NCBI RefSeq assembly: GCF_010725885.1
Contig: NZ_AP022600.1
Span: forward strand, 6,014,001-6,078,000
DNA from: Mycolicibacterium tokaiense
GTDB taxonomy: Bacteria; Actinomycetota; Actinomycetes; Mycobacteriales; Mycobacteriaceae
DNA length: 64,000 bases
Direction of reading: 5' to 3'
Shown: positions 1 through 8,189 of the stretch, piece by piece
Position numbering within the stretch: the first letter of the stretch is position 1
How the letters are laid out: every line of letters starts with the position of its first letter
Program-made: the position numbers and the translations under genes
The notes under the pieces: generated by a model
Database searches by the model: none
What the model was told of the DNA's origin: nothing
What the model saw: only the letters and a program-made list of their open reading frames with translations

Positions 1-1
1 T

Positions 2-1249
2 GCCGTGGCGTTGATCATGAACGTGGCCACGGGTGGATCGTGGTCTCTTGCTCTGTGGTTCAGCCTGGTCAACGTCGTCCTGTCGGTGATCACCGTCGAG
101 ATGCTGGCGTTCGGCCGCGACGAGGTGGCACTCCGGGATCCCGCCGACTTCGCCCGTCTGATCGTGGCGGTGGGCACAGGTACGGTGTGCGCCGCAGTAT
201 TGGCGACGGGGTACTTCGTCGTCGCCCTCGATGCGCCCCTGTGGGAGACGTTCGCGCTGTTCGCGGTGCGCAACGGGGCGACCGCGCTGCTGGGGCTGTC
301 GGTCTGGCTGGTGTGGCGGCACCGGCCTCCGCGGCAGATGCGTTTCGGCATGACGTCGATCGGCGAAGCGGTACTGGTGGCCGGCGGCCTGACGTTCGTC
401 TTCTTCTGGACGTTCTGGCTGAATTTCACAGTCCCGACGGCATTCCTGACCCTGGTGCCGGCCATGTGGGTCGCGCTGCGCTACAGCACCACGATCAGCA
501 CGGCCTTCCTGCTGGCCGCGGGCGTGTGGATCATCTACGCCACGCTCGCGAACCGAGGCTTCCCGGTGACCGACATGCATATCCGGGCACTGCTGGCGCA
601 GGCCGTGATCTGCAGCCTGAATCTGGTGGTCCTGACCCTGTCGCTGTACCGCGACTCGCGGACCCGCCTGATCGCCGAGCTGGAACAGGCCCGCGATCGG
701 GCCGACCACCTGGCCACCCACGACCCGCTGACCGGGCTGGCCAACCGCGCTCTGTTCACCGAGCGGCTGGAGCACGCCCTGGCCCAGGCGCAGGACGGGG
801 CCTCGAACGGGTTGGGCCTGATCTTCCTCGACCTGGACGGCTTCAAAGCCGTCAACGACACCTGGGGTCACGTCGAAGGTGACGAGGTGCTCCTGGAGGT
901 CGCGAAGCGGGTCGAGACGGCGATCCAGCACACCGACACCGCGGCCCGCCTCGGCGGCGACGAGTTCGCGGTGCTGCGCCCCGGAACCGCCGACGTGGCG
1001 CAATTGGAGGTGCTCGCCGAGTATCTGCGCACCGAACTCCGCCGGCCGATCCCCCTGCGCGTCGGCGTTGTCTGCGACCGACTGTCGGTCAGTGTGGGTG
1101 TGGTGACCTCGCGTACCAACTGTGATGTCGAGGTGCTGCTACGGCGCGCGGATGCCTTGATGTACCACGCCAAGCGGAATGGGAAAGACTGCGTCGTCAG
1201 CATCGATGCGTCGTCGGAAGTGGGCACAGGAGAAGAAACTCCGGCGTAG
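2..1249 (+). CDS. Membrane-anchored diguanylate cyclase (GGDEF), 5' end cut by window
   Basis: A putative enzyme making cyclic di-GMP from two GTP. The N-terminal half holds about six hydrophobic segments (roughly residues 10-215, MASE-like sensor membrane region). A GGDEF domain follows from about residue 235, with an intact GGDEF signature near residue 317. The product-inhibition I-site (RxxD, five residues before GGDEF) reads QHTD here, so feedback inhibition is probably weak or lost. The first in-frame start seen is GTG at 5, but the frame is open to the window edge and the protein begins inside a membrane region, so the gene probably starts outside. Its TAG stop lies within the 3' end of the opposite-strand tRNA. 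The activity is family knowledge; the sensed signal is unknown. Confidence 0.85.
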   Translation, partial: AVALIMNVATGGSWSLALWFSLVNVVLSVITVEMLAFGRDEVALRDPADFARLIVAVGTGTVCAAVLATGYFVVALDAPLWETFALFAVRNGATALLGLSVWLVWRHRPPRQMRFGMTSIGEAVLVAGGLTFVFFWTFWLNFTVPTAFLTLVPAMWVALRYSTTISTAFLLAAGVWIIYATLANRGFPVTDMHIRALLAQAVICSLNLVVLTLSLYRDSRTRLIAELEQARDRADHLATHDPLTGLANRALFTERLEHALAQAQDGASNGLGLIFLDLDGFKAVNDTWGHVEGDEVLLEVAKRVETAIQHTDTAARLGGDEFAVLRPGTADVAQLEVLAEYLRTELRRPIPLRVGVVCDRLSVSVGVVTSRTNCDVEVLLRRADALMYHAKRNGKDCVVSIDASSEVGTGEETPA

Positions 1250-1320
1250 GGCGGGCGGGGCTCGAACCCGCGACCAAGGGATTATGAGTCCCCGGCTCTA
1301 ACCAACTGAGCTACCGCCCC
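1247..1320 (-). tRNA. tRNA with CAT anticodon (elongator Met most likely)
   Basis: Read on the minus strand the sequence folds as a full cloverleaf. The acceptor GGGGCGG pairs with CCGCCCT (one G-U), the D arm is GCTC/GAGC, the anticodon stem is GGGGA/TCCCT with loop CTCATAA, and the T arm is GCGGG/CCCGC with TTCGAGC. The anticodon is CAT; the discriminator is A and CCA is not encoded. A CAT tRNA could also be tRNA-Ile2 (lysidine-modified), which I cannot exclude. The last bases overlap the stop codon of the converging GGDEF gene. Confidence 0.9.
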
Positions 1321-1387
1321 CAGGCGCGTCTGCGCGGCCGTAATCTTCGCATGCGGCCACACCGCATTCCACAGCGCGCCCGGGTCG

Positions 1388-1441
1388 AGACTGCGGTGAC
1401 GCCCGCCCTGGGGTGCCGAACATGGGCGTCACCGCAGTCTC
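1388..1441. repeat. Perfect 18-bp inverted repeat, intergenic
   Basis: The 18 bases at 1387-1404 (GAGACTGCGGTGACGCCC) are exactly complementary to 1424-1441, with a 19-nt spacer. The element fills most of the gap between the tRNA and the end of the converging permease. No T tract follows, so it may be a transcription-blocking hairpin, a protein site or a dispersed intergenic element. Confidence 0.6.
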
Positions 1442-1456
1442 TAGCGGGTGGTGAGG

Positions 1457-2863
1457 TCAGGACGAGATCGACGTCGACGGCTTCCACGCCAGCGCGCCGA
1501 TGACCAGGCCGAGGAACGGGATGGCCGCCAGCACCGTGCTCAACCCGACGCTGCCGCCGGTGACCAGGGTGAAGTTCGACAGCACCAGCCACAGGCAGCC
1601 CAGCAGTCCGAGCACGGCCAGCCCGGGCGCGATGCGGGTCTGCCACACCCCCGACACCCGGTCCTTGTTGCGCAGGAAGAACACCAGCACGGCCACCGAG
1701 GTGGTGAGCATCAGGATGACCATGCCGACGGTGGCGACACCGGCCATCGAGCCGAACACCCCGACCAGCGGGTCGATGCCCAGCACGGCCAGGATCGCGA
1801 CGATGATGGCCGCGGTGATGGTCTGCACCACAGAGGAGAACGCCGGTGACTCGTGCCCGTCGTGCACGGCCGCCAACCGCGACGGCAGCAGGCCCTTGCG
1901 CGACAGCACGAACTGATAGCGGGCGATCACGTTGTGGAAGGACAGCACGCAGGCGAACAGGCTGGTCAGCAGCAGCACGTTGACGATGTCGCGGCCGATG
2001 GTCCCGAGCATGGTCTCGGTGGTGTCCAGCAGCATGTTGCCCTCACCGTCGAGAGTCTGGTTGGCCACCGCCGTGACGTTGTCGGGACCGATGGCGACGA
2101 CGAAGGCCCACACCGTGATCGCGTAGAAGGCACCGATGATGATCACCGCGGCGTAGGTGGCGATGGGGATGGTGCGCTCGGGGTCGCGCGCCTCGTCGCG
2201 GAACACCGCGGTCGCTTCGAAGCCGATGAACCCGGTGAGCGCGAACAGGATTGCGATGCCAATGGTGCCTTGGGTGAACACCGAGGGACTGAAGGACGCG
2301 AGGGTGACGCCGGCCGGCCCGGGGTTGGTCACCATCACCAGATCCAGCACCACAACGATGCCGATCTCCAGGGCCAGCGCCAGGCCCAGCACCTTGGCGC
2401 TCAGGTCGATGTGTCGGTAGCCCAGCACCGCGACAATCGCGAGAATCACGAAAGAGTAAATGGGCCAGGGCAATTGCGGGCCGCCGTAGAACTGCACCGT
2501 GTCGCCGATGGCCCAGCCGATGTAGCCGTAGATGCCGATCTGGATGGCGGTGTAAGCGATCAGGGCCACCACGGCCACACCTTTGCCCAGCCGTTGGCCG
2601 AGGCCCAGGGTGACGTAGGAGAAGAAGGCGCCGGCCTCGGGTACATACGGAGTCATGGTCACGAAGCCGACGCTGAACACCAGCAGCACCAGGGCGGCGA
2701 TGACGAAGCCGACCGGGGCGCCGGCGCCGTTGCCCAGCCCCATGGCCAGCGGCATGTTGCCGCCGATCACAGTCAGCGGGGCGGCGGCGGCCACCACCAT
2801 GAAGACGATTCCGATGGGGCCCAGGTGCCCGTTGAGACGCCGCCCTTCGGTCTGAGTTGTCAT
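1457..2863 (-). CDS. APC-superfamily amino acid/amine permease
   Basis: A 468-residue polytopic inner-membrane protein with about 12 hydrophobic segments. The N-terminal part is typical of APC transporters: a glycine-rich first helix after the cytosolic start (IGIVFMVVAAAAPLTVIGGN) and a GFIGFEATAVFRDEARDP loop in helix 6, a signature position of the family. It should import an amino acid or amine by proton symport. The ATG overlaps the stop of the upstream P1-family peptidase by 4 bp, so the two are translationally coupled. This suggests that the carrier handles the peptidase substrate or product. The exact substrate cannot be read from sequence. Confidence 0.85.
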   Translation of the reverse strand: MTTQTEGRRLNGHLGPIGIVFMVVAAAAPLTVIGGNMPLAMGLGNGAGAPVGFVIAALVLLVFSVGFVTMTPYVPEAGAFFSYVTLGLGQRLGKGVAVVALIAYTAIQIGIYGYIGWAIGDTVQFYGGPQLPWPIYSFVILAIVAVLGYRHIDLSAKVLGLALALEIGIVVVLDLVMVTNPGPAGVTLASFSPSVFTQGTIGIAILFALTGFIGFEATAVFRDEARDPERTIPIATYAAVIIIGAFYAITVWAFVVAIGPDNVTAVANQTLDGEGNMLLDTTETMLGTIGRDIVNVLLLTSLFACVLSFHNVIARYQFVLSRKGLLPSRLAAVHDGHESPAFSSVVQTITAAIIVAILAVLGIDPLVGVFGSMAGVATVGMVILMLTTSVAVLVFFLRNKDRVSGVWQTRIAPGLAVLGLLGCLWLVLSNFTLVTGGSVGLSTVLAAIPFLGLVIGALAWKPSTSISS

Positions 2864-3918
2864 GCGGTCTCCTGGAATTGAGCGGTGAGTTGGGCGTGGT
2901 CGATGGCGTGCACGGTGTAGCCGCGGTAGCCGGTGACGGTCCGGGCAGCCACCATGGCGTTGACGATCGCCTCTTCGGTGGCCTCGATGGTGAGGTCGAA
3001 CAAGTGGTCCATCAGGTGCGGGGCGACCATGCGAACGGGCACCTCGGGCGCGAGCGACTCGCCGTCGGTGACCATGCCGTAGGGCGGGATGCCCCAGTTG
3101 CCGGTGGAGAAGGCCAGCATGAGATCGCCGCTGTGCTGCTCACCGGTGCCGCCGAGGCGTCCGACCGCGAGGGCGGATCGCTGCGCCAGCCGACGACACT
3201 GGTGCGGCAGCAGGGGCGCATCGGTGGCGACGATGACGATGATGGAGCCCGAACCGGGTTGGTAACCCGGCGGGTGCGCCGGCAAGGGTACGTCGGGCTG
3301 GGTGGCGGCGCGGCCGTTGATCCGAAGTCGTTCGCGGCGGCCGTGATTGGCCTGCACCAGCACCCCGACGGTGTAGCGGCGCTGCCGCGACGCAGTGCCG
3401 ATGCCGCCCTTGAACTCATGGCAGATCATTCCGGTGCCGCCGCCGACGTTGCCTTCGGCCACCGGGCCGTCGGTGGCGCCGTTCAGCGCAGCCCGCACGT
3501 GCTCGGCGGTGACGTGAAAGCCGTTGATGTCGTTGAGGAATCCGTCATAGGTCTCCCCTACCGCCGGCAGTGACCAGTACGCACCGTCACCGCGCGCTCG
3601 CACCTGCTCGGCCACCAGCGCGTCGCGCACCACGCCGACGCTGTGGGTGTTGGTCAGCCCGATCGCGGTGGTGAGTTCTCCGGACTCGCGGATCCATTCC
3701 AGGCCGGTCAGTTCACCGCTGCCGTTGAGGACGTGCGCACCGGCGAACACCGGTTCGGTCCAGATGTCGTCATGGGGAACCACGACGGTGACACCAGTGT
3801 GTACGTCGCCGTCGTCGAGGGTGGTGTGGCCGACGCGGACGCCGGGCACGTCGGTGATGGCGTTGTTGGGTCCGGTGGGGTGTTCCCCGATGACCACGCC
3901 GAGATCTCTGGCACGCAT
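2860..3918 (-). CDS. P1 family (S58, DmpA/BapA-type) aminopeptidase
   Basis: A 352-residue relative of DmpA/beta-peptidyl aminopeptidases, N-terminal nucleophile enzymes that self-cleave before a serine and then release N-terminal residues from small peptides or amides. Seen: the family N-terminus with ITDVPGVRVGH near residue 22, the conserved GGGTGMICHEFKGGIGTASR block near 159-178, and a Gly-Ser junction followed by IIVIVATDAPL with the predicted nucleophile near Ser225. There is no signal peptide, so it is cytosolic. It heads an operon with an overlapping APC permease and faces a TetR gene across a short region with an AT-rich dyad. The natural substrate (D-amino acid peptides, beta-peptides or amides) is inference. 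Confidence 0.88.
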   Translation of the reverse strand: MRARDLGVVIGEHPTGPNNAITDVPGVRVGHTTLDDGDVHTGVTVVVPHDDIWTEPVFAGAHVLNGSGELTGLEWIRESGELTTAIGLTNTHSVGVVRDALVAEQVRARGDGAYWSLPAVGETYDGFLNDINGFHVTAEHVRAALNGATDGPVAEGNVGGGTGMICHEFKGGIGTASRQRRYTVGVLVQANHGRRERLRINGRAATQPDVPLPAHPPGYQPGSGSIIVIVATDAPLLPHQCRRLAQRSALAVGRLGGTGEQHSGDLMLAFSTGNWGIPPYGMVTDGESLAPEVPVRMVAPHLMDHLFDLTIEATEEAIVNAMVAARTVTGYRGYTVHAIDHAQLTAQFQETA

Positions 3919-3938
3919 TGGTTTCTTCTCGTTCAGGA

Positions 3939-3963
3939 GTTATTTTCCTAATTGGAAAAGAAC
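3939..3963. promoter_or_regulatory. Candidate TetR operator between peptidase and regulator
   Basis: The 25-bp dyad GTTATTTTCCTAATTGGAAAAGAAC has arms matching except at one position. It is a conspicuously AT-rich patch in GC-rich DNA, 21 bp upstream of the peptidase ATG and 66 bp upstream of the TetR start. It probably covers the divergent promoters. Confidence 0.6.
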
Positions 3964-4029
3964 TATGCGCCCGAGTGAGCGGGGACGCAACAGGAACGGC
4001 AAAATCAGTGGGGGCGGAAAGGAGAACGC

Positions 4030-4641
4030 GTGGCACGGCCCAACCGGCAGCAAGAACGCCGCGGCGAGATCCTCGACGCCGCGATCGCCTTGATCGAGCG
4101 CCATGACCTGGCCACATTGAAGCTGGCCGACGTGGCCGGCGAACTGGGGCTGACCACCAACGCGGTGCGGTACTACTTCAAGGACATGCCGGCACTGCTG
4201 TCGGAGTTGGCGCTGCGCTCCGACGTCCGCTTCTACGACGCCCGGCTGGAACTGGGCAACCAGACCGACGATCTACGCACGCAGCTGGCCCTGACCATCG
4301 CGGCCGGCCTCCCCACCGGCCCCGAAGACGCCGAGTGGCGGGCCATCTGGCGCGCAGTGCTGGCCGCGGGCTTCGAACTGGACCAGCGCGCCGACGTGCA
4401 GGGCATCTATCACCGTCAGGTGGACCTTTACACCGATCTGCTGACCACCGGCGCCGCCACGTCCGCCTTCACGCTGCAGTCGCCGGCGCGCGATATCGCC
4501 ATGACGTTGATGGCCATGGAGGACTACTTCGGCTACCGCATCGTGGCCCGCGATCCTCAGGTCAGCCGAGGGCACGCGCTACGGCTGATGCGCCAATACG
4601 CTGAATTGGCAACAGGAACCTCTCTACCTGCACTGACCTGA
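4030..4641 (+). CDS. TetR family transcriptional regulator
   Basis: A 203-residue regulator. The N-terminal 60 residues form a TetR helix-turn-helix (R..ILDAAIALIERHDLATLKLADVAGELGL, then TTNAVRYYFKD), followed by a helical ligand domain resembling TetR_C. The GTG start is preceded by GGAAAGGAGAAC, a strong ribosome-binding site. It is divergent from the P1 peptidase-permease operon, and the AT-rich dyad at 3939-3963 lies between them. The simplest reading is a local repressor that responds to the peptide, amide or amino acid handled by that operon. Confidence 0.88.
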   Translation: MARPNRQQERRGEILDAAIALIERHDLATLKLADVAGELGLTTNAVRYYFKDMPALLSELALRSDVRFYDARLELGNQTDDLRTQLALTIAAGLPTGPEDAEWRAIWRAVLAAGFELDQRADVQGIYHRQVDLYTDLLTTGAATSAFTLQSPARDIAMTLMAMEDYFGYRIVARDPQVSRGHALRLMRQYAELATGTSLPALT

Positions 4642-4800
4642 GCGGCGGGCACCCGCAGATCACGGCAAAACGCCGTTCGGCAGTGGACTGGTCTCCCTAC
4701 TGACGCGTAACATGGTTGTTATCACGCGCTCTTGCTTGCCTGGTTCAGCTCAAAGCCCCGCGAGTGCACGCGCCGACATCAACGGCTGCGAGGCATCTTC

Positions 4801-5193
4801 ATGTTTTCGAACCCAGACCCCCCTATCGATCTCAGTCACTGCGTCATCGAGGACCACTGGTTCGGCCAAACAGTGGTCGTCACCTGTCGAGGTGTGCTCG
4901 ACATGCTCACCGCACCCGTGCTGGAACGGCACCTCGTCGAGACGGTCGAGGGGCATCCATCAGCGGTGGTCATCGACCTGACCGGCGTGGATTTCCTGGC
5001 CTCCCACGGCATGAGTGTGTTGATTGCCAGCTACGACCGGGTGTCCGACCGCCTTCCCTTGTGTGTGGTGGCGGACGGACCGATCAGCCGGCCGCTGAAA
5101 CTCGTGGGCTTCGACGAACTCATGCCGATGTACGCCCGGCTGGATCAGGCGCTGCAGCAGGTGCAGTCCGACACCCGGCAGGCGTTCGCCTGA
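4801..5193 (+). CDS. STAS domain protein, anti-sigma-factor antagonist-like
   Basis: A 130-residue stand-alone STAS domain of the SpoIIAA/RsbV type. The core reads VVVTCRGVLDMLTAP, then VVIDLTGVDFLASHGMSVL, where the serine of the ASHGM turn occupies the position phosphorylated in anti-sigma-factor antagonists (near residue 70). I chose the ATG at 4801, preceded by GCGAGG, over a TTG 69 nt upstream. Such proteins release a sigma factor from its anti-sigma kinase; mycobacteria have several linked to SigF. No kinase partner is adjacent. The next gene is a GAF-GGDEF cyclase, so a link to c-di-GMP signalling is possible but unproven. Confidence 0.82.
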   Translation: MFSNPDPPIDLSHCVIEDHWFGQTVVVTCRGVLDMLTAPVLERHLVETVEGHPSAVVIDLTGVDFLASHGMSVLIASYDRVSDRLPLCVVADGPISRPLKLVGFDELMPMYARLDQALQQVQSDTRQAFA

Positions 5194-5379
5194 CGGGTCT
5201 CCGGCAAACTCGACCGGAACATCGCTGAATTGTCGCGCAGAGGCAGGCGCAAACACCGTTTCCCGCTTTCGGCGACAGATGGGGCACGTGATTCGCGCCC
5301 CTCATCTGGTGGTACACCGGTTGCGCCCTGACTACCATTCGTGGTGCCTGCCCCTCAAGCCCGTCGTCGGAGGTCCCCG

Positions 5380-6462
5380 ATGAGCGCCGATCCAGCCCCG
5401 GTCGTGCCCGTCCTACCCCCAGTTGAGTTCACCGACGCCGATTACCTGCGCGGTATGGAACGCCTGCTGCAGGCAGTCCAAGAGCTTTCGCTGGCGCGCA
5501 GCATCGGCGACATCCAGCTCATCGTGCGCACCGCCGCGCGGGAACTGACGGGGTGTGACGGCGCGACGTTCGTCCTGCGCGACAACGGTAAGTGCTTCTA
5601 TGCCGACGAGGACGCCATCGCTCCCCTGTGGAAGGGCAGCCGCTTCCCGATGGAGATCTGCATCAGCGGCTGGGCGATGTTCAACAAAGCGGCCGCGGTG
5701 ATTCCCGACATCTACCTCGACGCCCGCATCCCCCACGAGGCCTACCGCCCCACCTTCGTCAAGAGCCTGGTGATGGTTCCGATCCGCCAGCTCGACCCGG
5801 TGGGCGCCATCGGCAACTACTGGGCGCACCAACGGCAGCCCTCCGCTCCGGAGGTGTCGCTGCTGCAGGCCCTGGCCGACGCAACGTCCATCGCCATGGA
5901 GAACGTCCGTGTCTACGGCGAGCTGGAGCAGCGGGTCAGCGAGCGCACCGCCGAGCTGGAGCGGGCCTACGAAGAAATTCGCGAGCTGTCCATCACCGAC
6001 GAGCTGACCCAGCTGTACAACCGCCGAGGGTTCTTCCTGTTGGCCGAACCCACGCTGGAAGCCATCCGCCGAGACCACCGCGACTGCGTTCTGGGCTTCA
6101 TCGACGTCGACGGCCTCAAACAGATCAACGACGCACGAGGCCACGCCGTCGGCGACGCCCTGATCGCCGATACCGCCCACATCCTCAAGTCGACGGTGCG
6201 CCCGTCGGACATCCTCGCCCGTCTCGGCGGTGACGAGTTCTGCGTCCTGATCACCGACCCGTACGCCGATCCCACCGCCGTGCGTCGGCAACTGCTGGAT
6301 GCGGTGGCCCTGTTCAACGAAGCCGAGGTGCGGCCCTACGAGCTCTCGGTCAGCGTGGGTCTGATGCTGGTGCGCGCCGACGACATCGACGACATCGACG
6401 GCCTGCTCAACCGGGCTGACGAACTGATGTATCTGGAGAAGAAGGCACGCCTGTCCGGTTGA
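5380..6462 (+). CDS. GAF-GGDEF diguanylate cyclase
   Basis: A 360-residue soluble protein with a GAF sensor domain (about residues 35-185), a short coiled linker (QRVSERTAELERAYEEI), and a GGDEF domain with intact RLGGDEF near residue 280. The I-site RPSD sits exactly five residues before GGDEF, so product inhibition by c-di-GMP is expected, unlike the cyclase at the left edge. The start is ATG 5380 with GGAGG at 5369-5373; an in-frame GTG at 5341 lacks a Shine-Dalgarno. The protein should make c-di-GMP in response to a small ligand or redox signal bound by GAF; the ligand is unknown. Confidence 0.9.
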   Translation: MSADPAPVVPVLPPVEFTDADYLRGMERLLQAVQELSLARSIGDIQLIVRTAARELTGCDGATFVLRDNGKCFYADEDAIAPLWKGSRFPMEICISGWAMFNKAAAVIPDIYLDARIPHEAYRPTFVKSLVMVPIRQLDPVGAIGNYWAHQRQPSAPEVSLLQALADATSIAMENVRVYGELEQRVSERTAELERAYEEIRELSITDELTQLYNRRGFFLLAEPTLEAIRRDHRDCVLGFIDVDGLKQINDARGHAVGDALIADTAHILKSTVRPSDILARLGGDEFCVLITDPYADPTAVRRQLLDAVALFNEAEVRPYELSVSVGLMLVRADDIDDIDGLLNRADELMYLEKKARLSG

Positions 6463-6471
6463 ATGAGGGGC

Positions 6472-7260
6472 ATGGCCACCCCGATCACCGCAGACCGGCA
6501 CCGCTTCGGAATCGGCGTGGTGGGCGGCCCCACGGTGGTGGTCGATTACGCGGGCGTCCGTTTCGTCACCGATCCCACCTTCGACCCGCCATGCGACTTC
6601 GGCGCCATGACGAAGCTGAAAGGTCCCGCCGTCGCAGCCGAGGACATCGGCGAGGTGGACGCGGTACTGCTGAGCCACGACGACCACAAAGACAACCTCG
6701 ACGAGGCCGGACGGGCCTTCGCCGCGGCCGCGCCGCGCCTGCTCACCGGCCCTGGTGCGGCTGCCCGGCTCGGGGGTAACGCCGTAGGGCTGGACACCTG
6801 GGAGGCCGCGACCATCGGCGCGGTGACGGTGACGGCGCTGCCCGCGGTGCACGGCCCGCTGGACGGCACCCGTGACGCCTCCGGTCACGTCAACGCCGAG
6901 GTCACCGGTTTCCTGTTGCAGGCCAACAACTTTCCCTCCGTGTACATCAGCGGTGACAATGCATCGCTGAAACCCGTGGCTCAGATCGCGCGACGGTTCC
7001 CGGACATCGAAGTGGCCGTGCTGTTCGCCGGGGCGTCCCGACTGCCCGCCAAGAACCAGGGCAGGCCGCTGACGCTCACCGGCCCGCGCGCTGCCGACGT
7101 CACCGCCGTGCTGAACGTGCCGCGAGTGGTGATCGCGCATATCGAAGGGTGGTCGGTCTACAGCGAGACCATCGACGACGTCCGGACGGGGTTCGACGAA
7201 GCCGGTCTATCGGATCGGCTGGTCCCCGCCGAGTCCGGGGTGTGGGCGCTGACCGGCTAA
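6472..7260 (+). CDS. Metallo-beta-lactamase fold protein (UlaG-like)
   Basis: About 262 residues with the layout of the UlaG/YtnP-type metallo-beta-lactamase fold: a GPTVVVDYAGVRFVTDPTF opening, a metal motif near residue 64, an ALPAVHGP segment and YISGDNASL. The metal motif reads SHDDHKDNLD rather than the usual HxHxDH; relatives I recall have SHDHHxDNLD, so one histidine ligand appears to be aspartate. The gene starts directly after the GGDEF stop and may be co-transcribed. The start could also be ATG 6463. The last 54 bp overlap the convergent LysR gene. The substrate is unknown; phosphodiester or lactone hydrolysis are typical of the fold. Confidence 0.75.
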   Translation: MATPITADRHRFGIGVVGGPTVVVDYAGVRFVTDPTFDPPCDFGAMTKLKGPAVAAEDIGEVDAVLLSHDDHKDNLDEAGRAFAAAAPRLLTGPGAAARLGGNAVGLDTWEAATIGAVTVTALPAVHGPLDGTRDASGHVNAEVTGFLLQANNFPSVYISGDNASLKPVAQIARRFPDIEVAVLFAGASRLPAKNQGRPLTLTGPRAADVTAVLNVPRVVIAHIEGWSVYSETIDDVRTGFDEAGLSDRLVPAESGVWALTG

Positions 7261-8097
7261 CGCCGCGACCACCGCGCGCACGGCGGGCCGGGCCTCGTCA
7301 CGACGCGAGACCAACAGCCACGGCCAGAACGGCTGCGGATCCACCACAGGCCGGCGCACCACGCCCGCGGGCCACACCACGTTCTGCTCCTTCGGGGAGT
7401 TCAGCACCGGCCGGCGTAGCCGCCGCACGTGGGCGATGAACGCTGCGCCGGTGATACCGCCGTCATCGATGCGTTCGACGCGGGCGCCGGTCTGGCCGGC
7501 GAACTCCTCGGCGTAGCGGTTCCACGATTCCCAGCTGCCGAGGTCGGCGTCCACCAGTACCACCGTGTCGCGGGCCGCCACGGCGGACGAATCCTCGCCC
7601 ACCGCAACGGCATACAACAGATCCGAACCGATCACCGTGCCCTCGAGGCCCAGCGCGGACAGATCCTCGGGCGCAGCCCAGCAGATCGCCACGTCCAGCG
7701 TCCCGTCGGCCACCCGCGCGGCCTGAGCGTGCGACGGCAGCACCCAGGTGTCCACCCGCAGCGCCGCCACACCGGCAGTCCGCTCGGCCAGATCGGCGGG
7801 ACGCCAACTCACGTAACCGAGGCGAACCGGGTGAGTGTCGGCCAGACCGCGGGCCCGCTGGTGCAGCCGGTCCGCACGGTCCACCACCTCCCGGACCTCG
7901 GGCAGCAGCGCCGCGCCGGCCGCCGTCAACGTGACCACCCGCCGGTTTCGGTCGAACAGCCGCACCTGAAGATCGCGTTCCAACGCCTTGATCTGCTGGG
8001 ACAGCGACGGCCCGGCGATGCGCAGCCGTGCGGCGGCCCGGCCGAAGTTCAGTTCCTCGGCAACGGCCACGAAATACCGCAGCTGACGCAGCTCCAC
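7207..8097 (-). CDS. LysR family transcriptional regulator
   Basis: A 296-residue regulator. The N-terminal winged helix-turn-helix is clear (LRQLRYFVAVAEELNFGRAA, then SLSQQIKALERDLQVRLFDR). A periplasmic-binding-like effector domain follows from about residue 90. I place the start at the GTG at 8097 because TAGACT stands exactly 7 nt upstream, a leaderless arrangement; an upstream GTG at 8118 would add seven residues. It is divergent from the SDR-PrpD-flavin oxidoreductase operon, the classic position for a LysR activator of that operon. Its 3' end overlaps the metallo-beta-lactamase-fold gene by 54 bp. Confidence 0.87.
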   Translation of the reverse strand: MELRQLRYFVAVAEELNFGRAAARLRIAGPSLSQQIKALERDLQVRLFDRNRRVVTLTAAGAALLPEVREVVDRADRLHQRARGLADTHPVRLGYVSWRPADLAERTAGVAALRVDTWVLPSHAQAARVADGTLDVAICWAAPEDLSALGLEGTVIGSDLLYAVAVGEDSSAVAARDTVVLVDADLGSWESWNRYAEEFAGQTGARVERIDDGGITGAAFIAHVRRLRRPVLNSPKEQNVVWPAGVVRRPVVDPQPFWPWLLVSRRDEARPAVRAVVAALAGQRPHPGLGGDQPIR

Positions 8098-8104
8098 CGG
8101 CAGA

Positions 8105-8110
8105 AGTCTA
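8105..8110 (-). promoter_or_regulatory. -10 element for LysR gene, leaderless start
   Basis: TAGACT on the minus strand ends 7 nt before the GTG at 8097, so transcription would begin at or next to the start codon. Confidence 0.5.
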
Positions 8111-8189
8111 GGAGCCACAGCCTCCCAGCAGCGAGGAAACCGGTCGTATCCAGCAGGAAGTCTGCCGGCTCAGAATCGTTTCACCGACC

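Noticed and set aside
1853..2881. 342-residue plus-strand frame inside the permease region
   Set aside because: Antisense shadow with Gln/His/Gly-rich sequence and no conserved features.
5413..7140. 575-residue minus-strand open frame opposite the GAF-GGDEF and MBL genes
   Set aside because: His/Gly/Gln-rich composition typical of an antisense shadow in GC-rich DNA; the plus-strand genes carry clear motifs.
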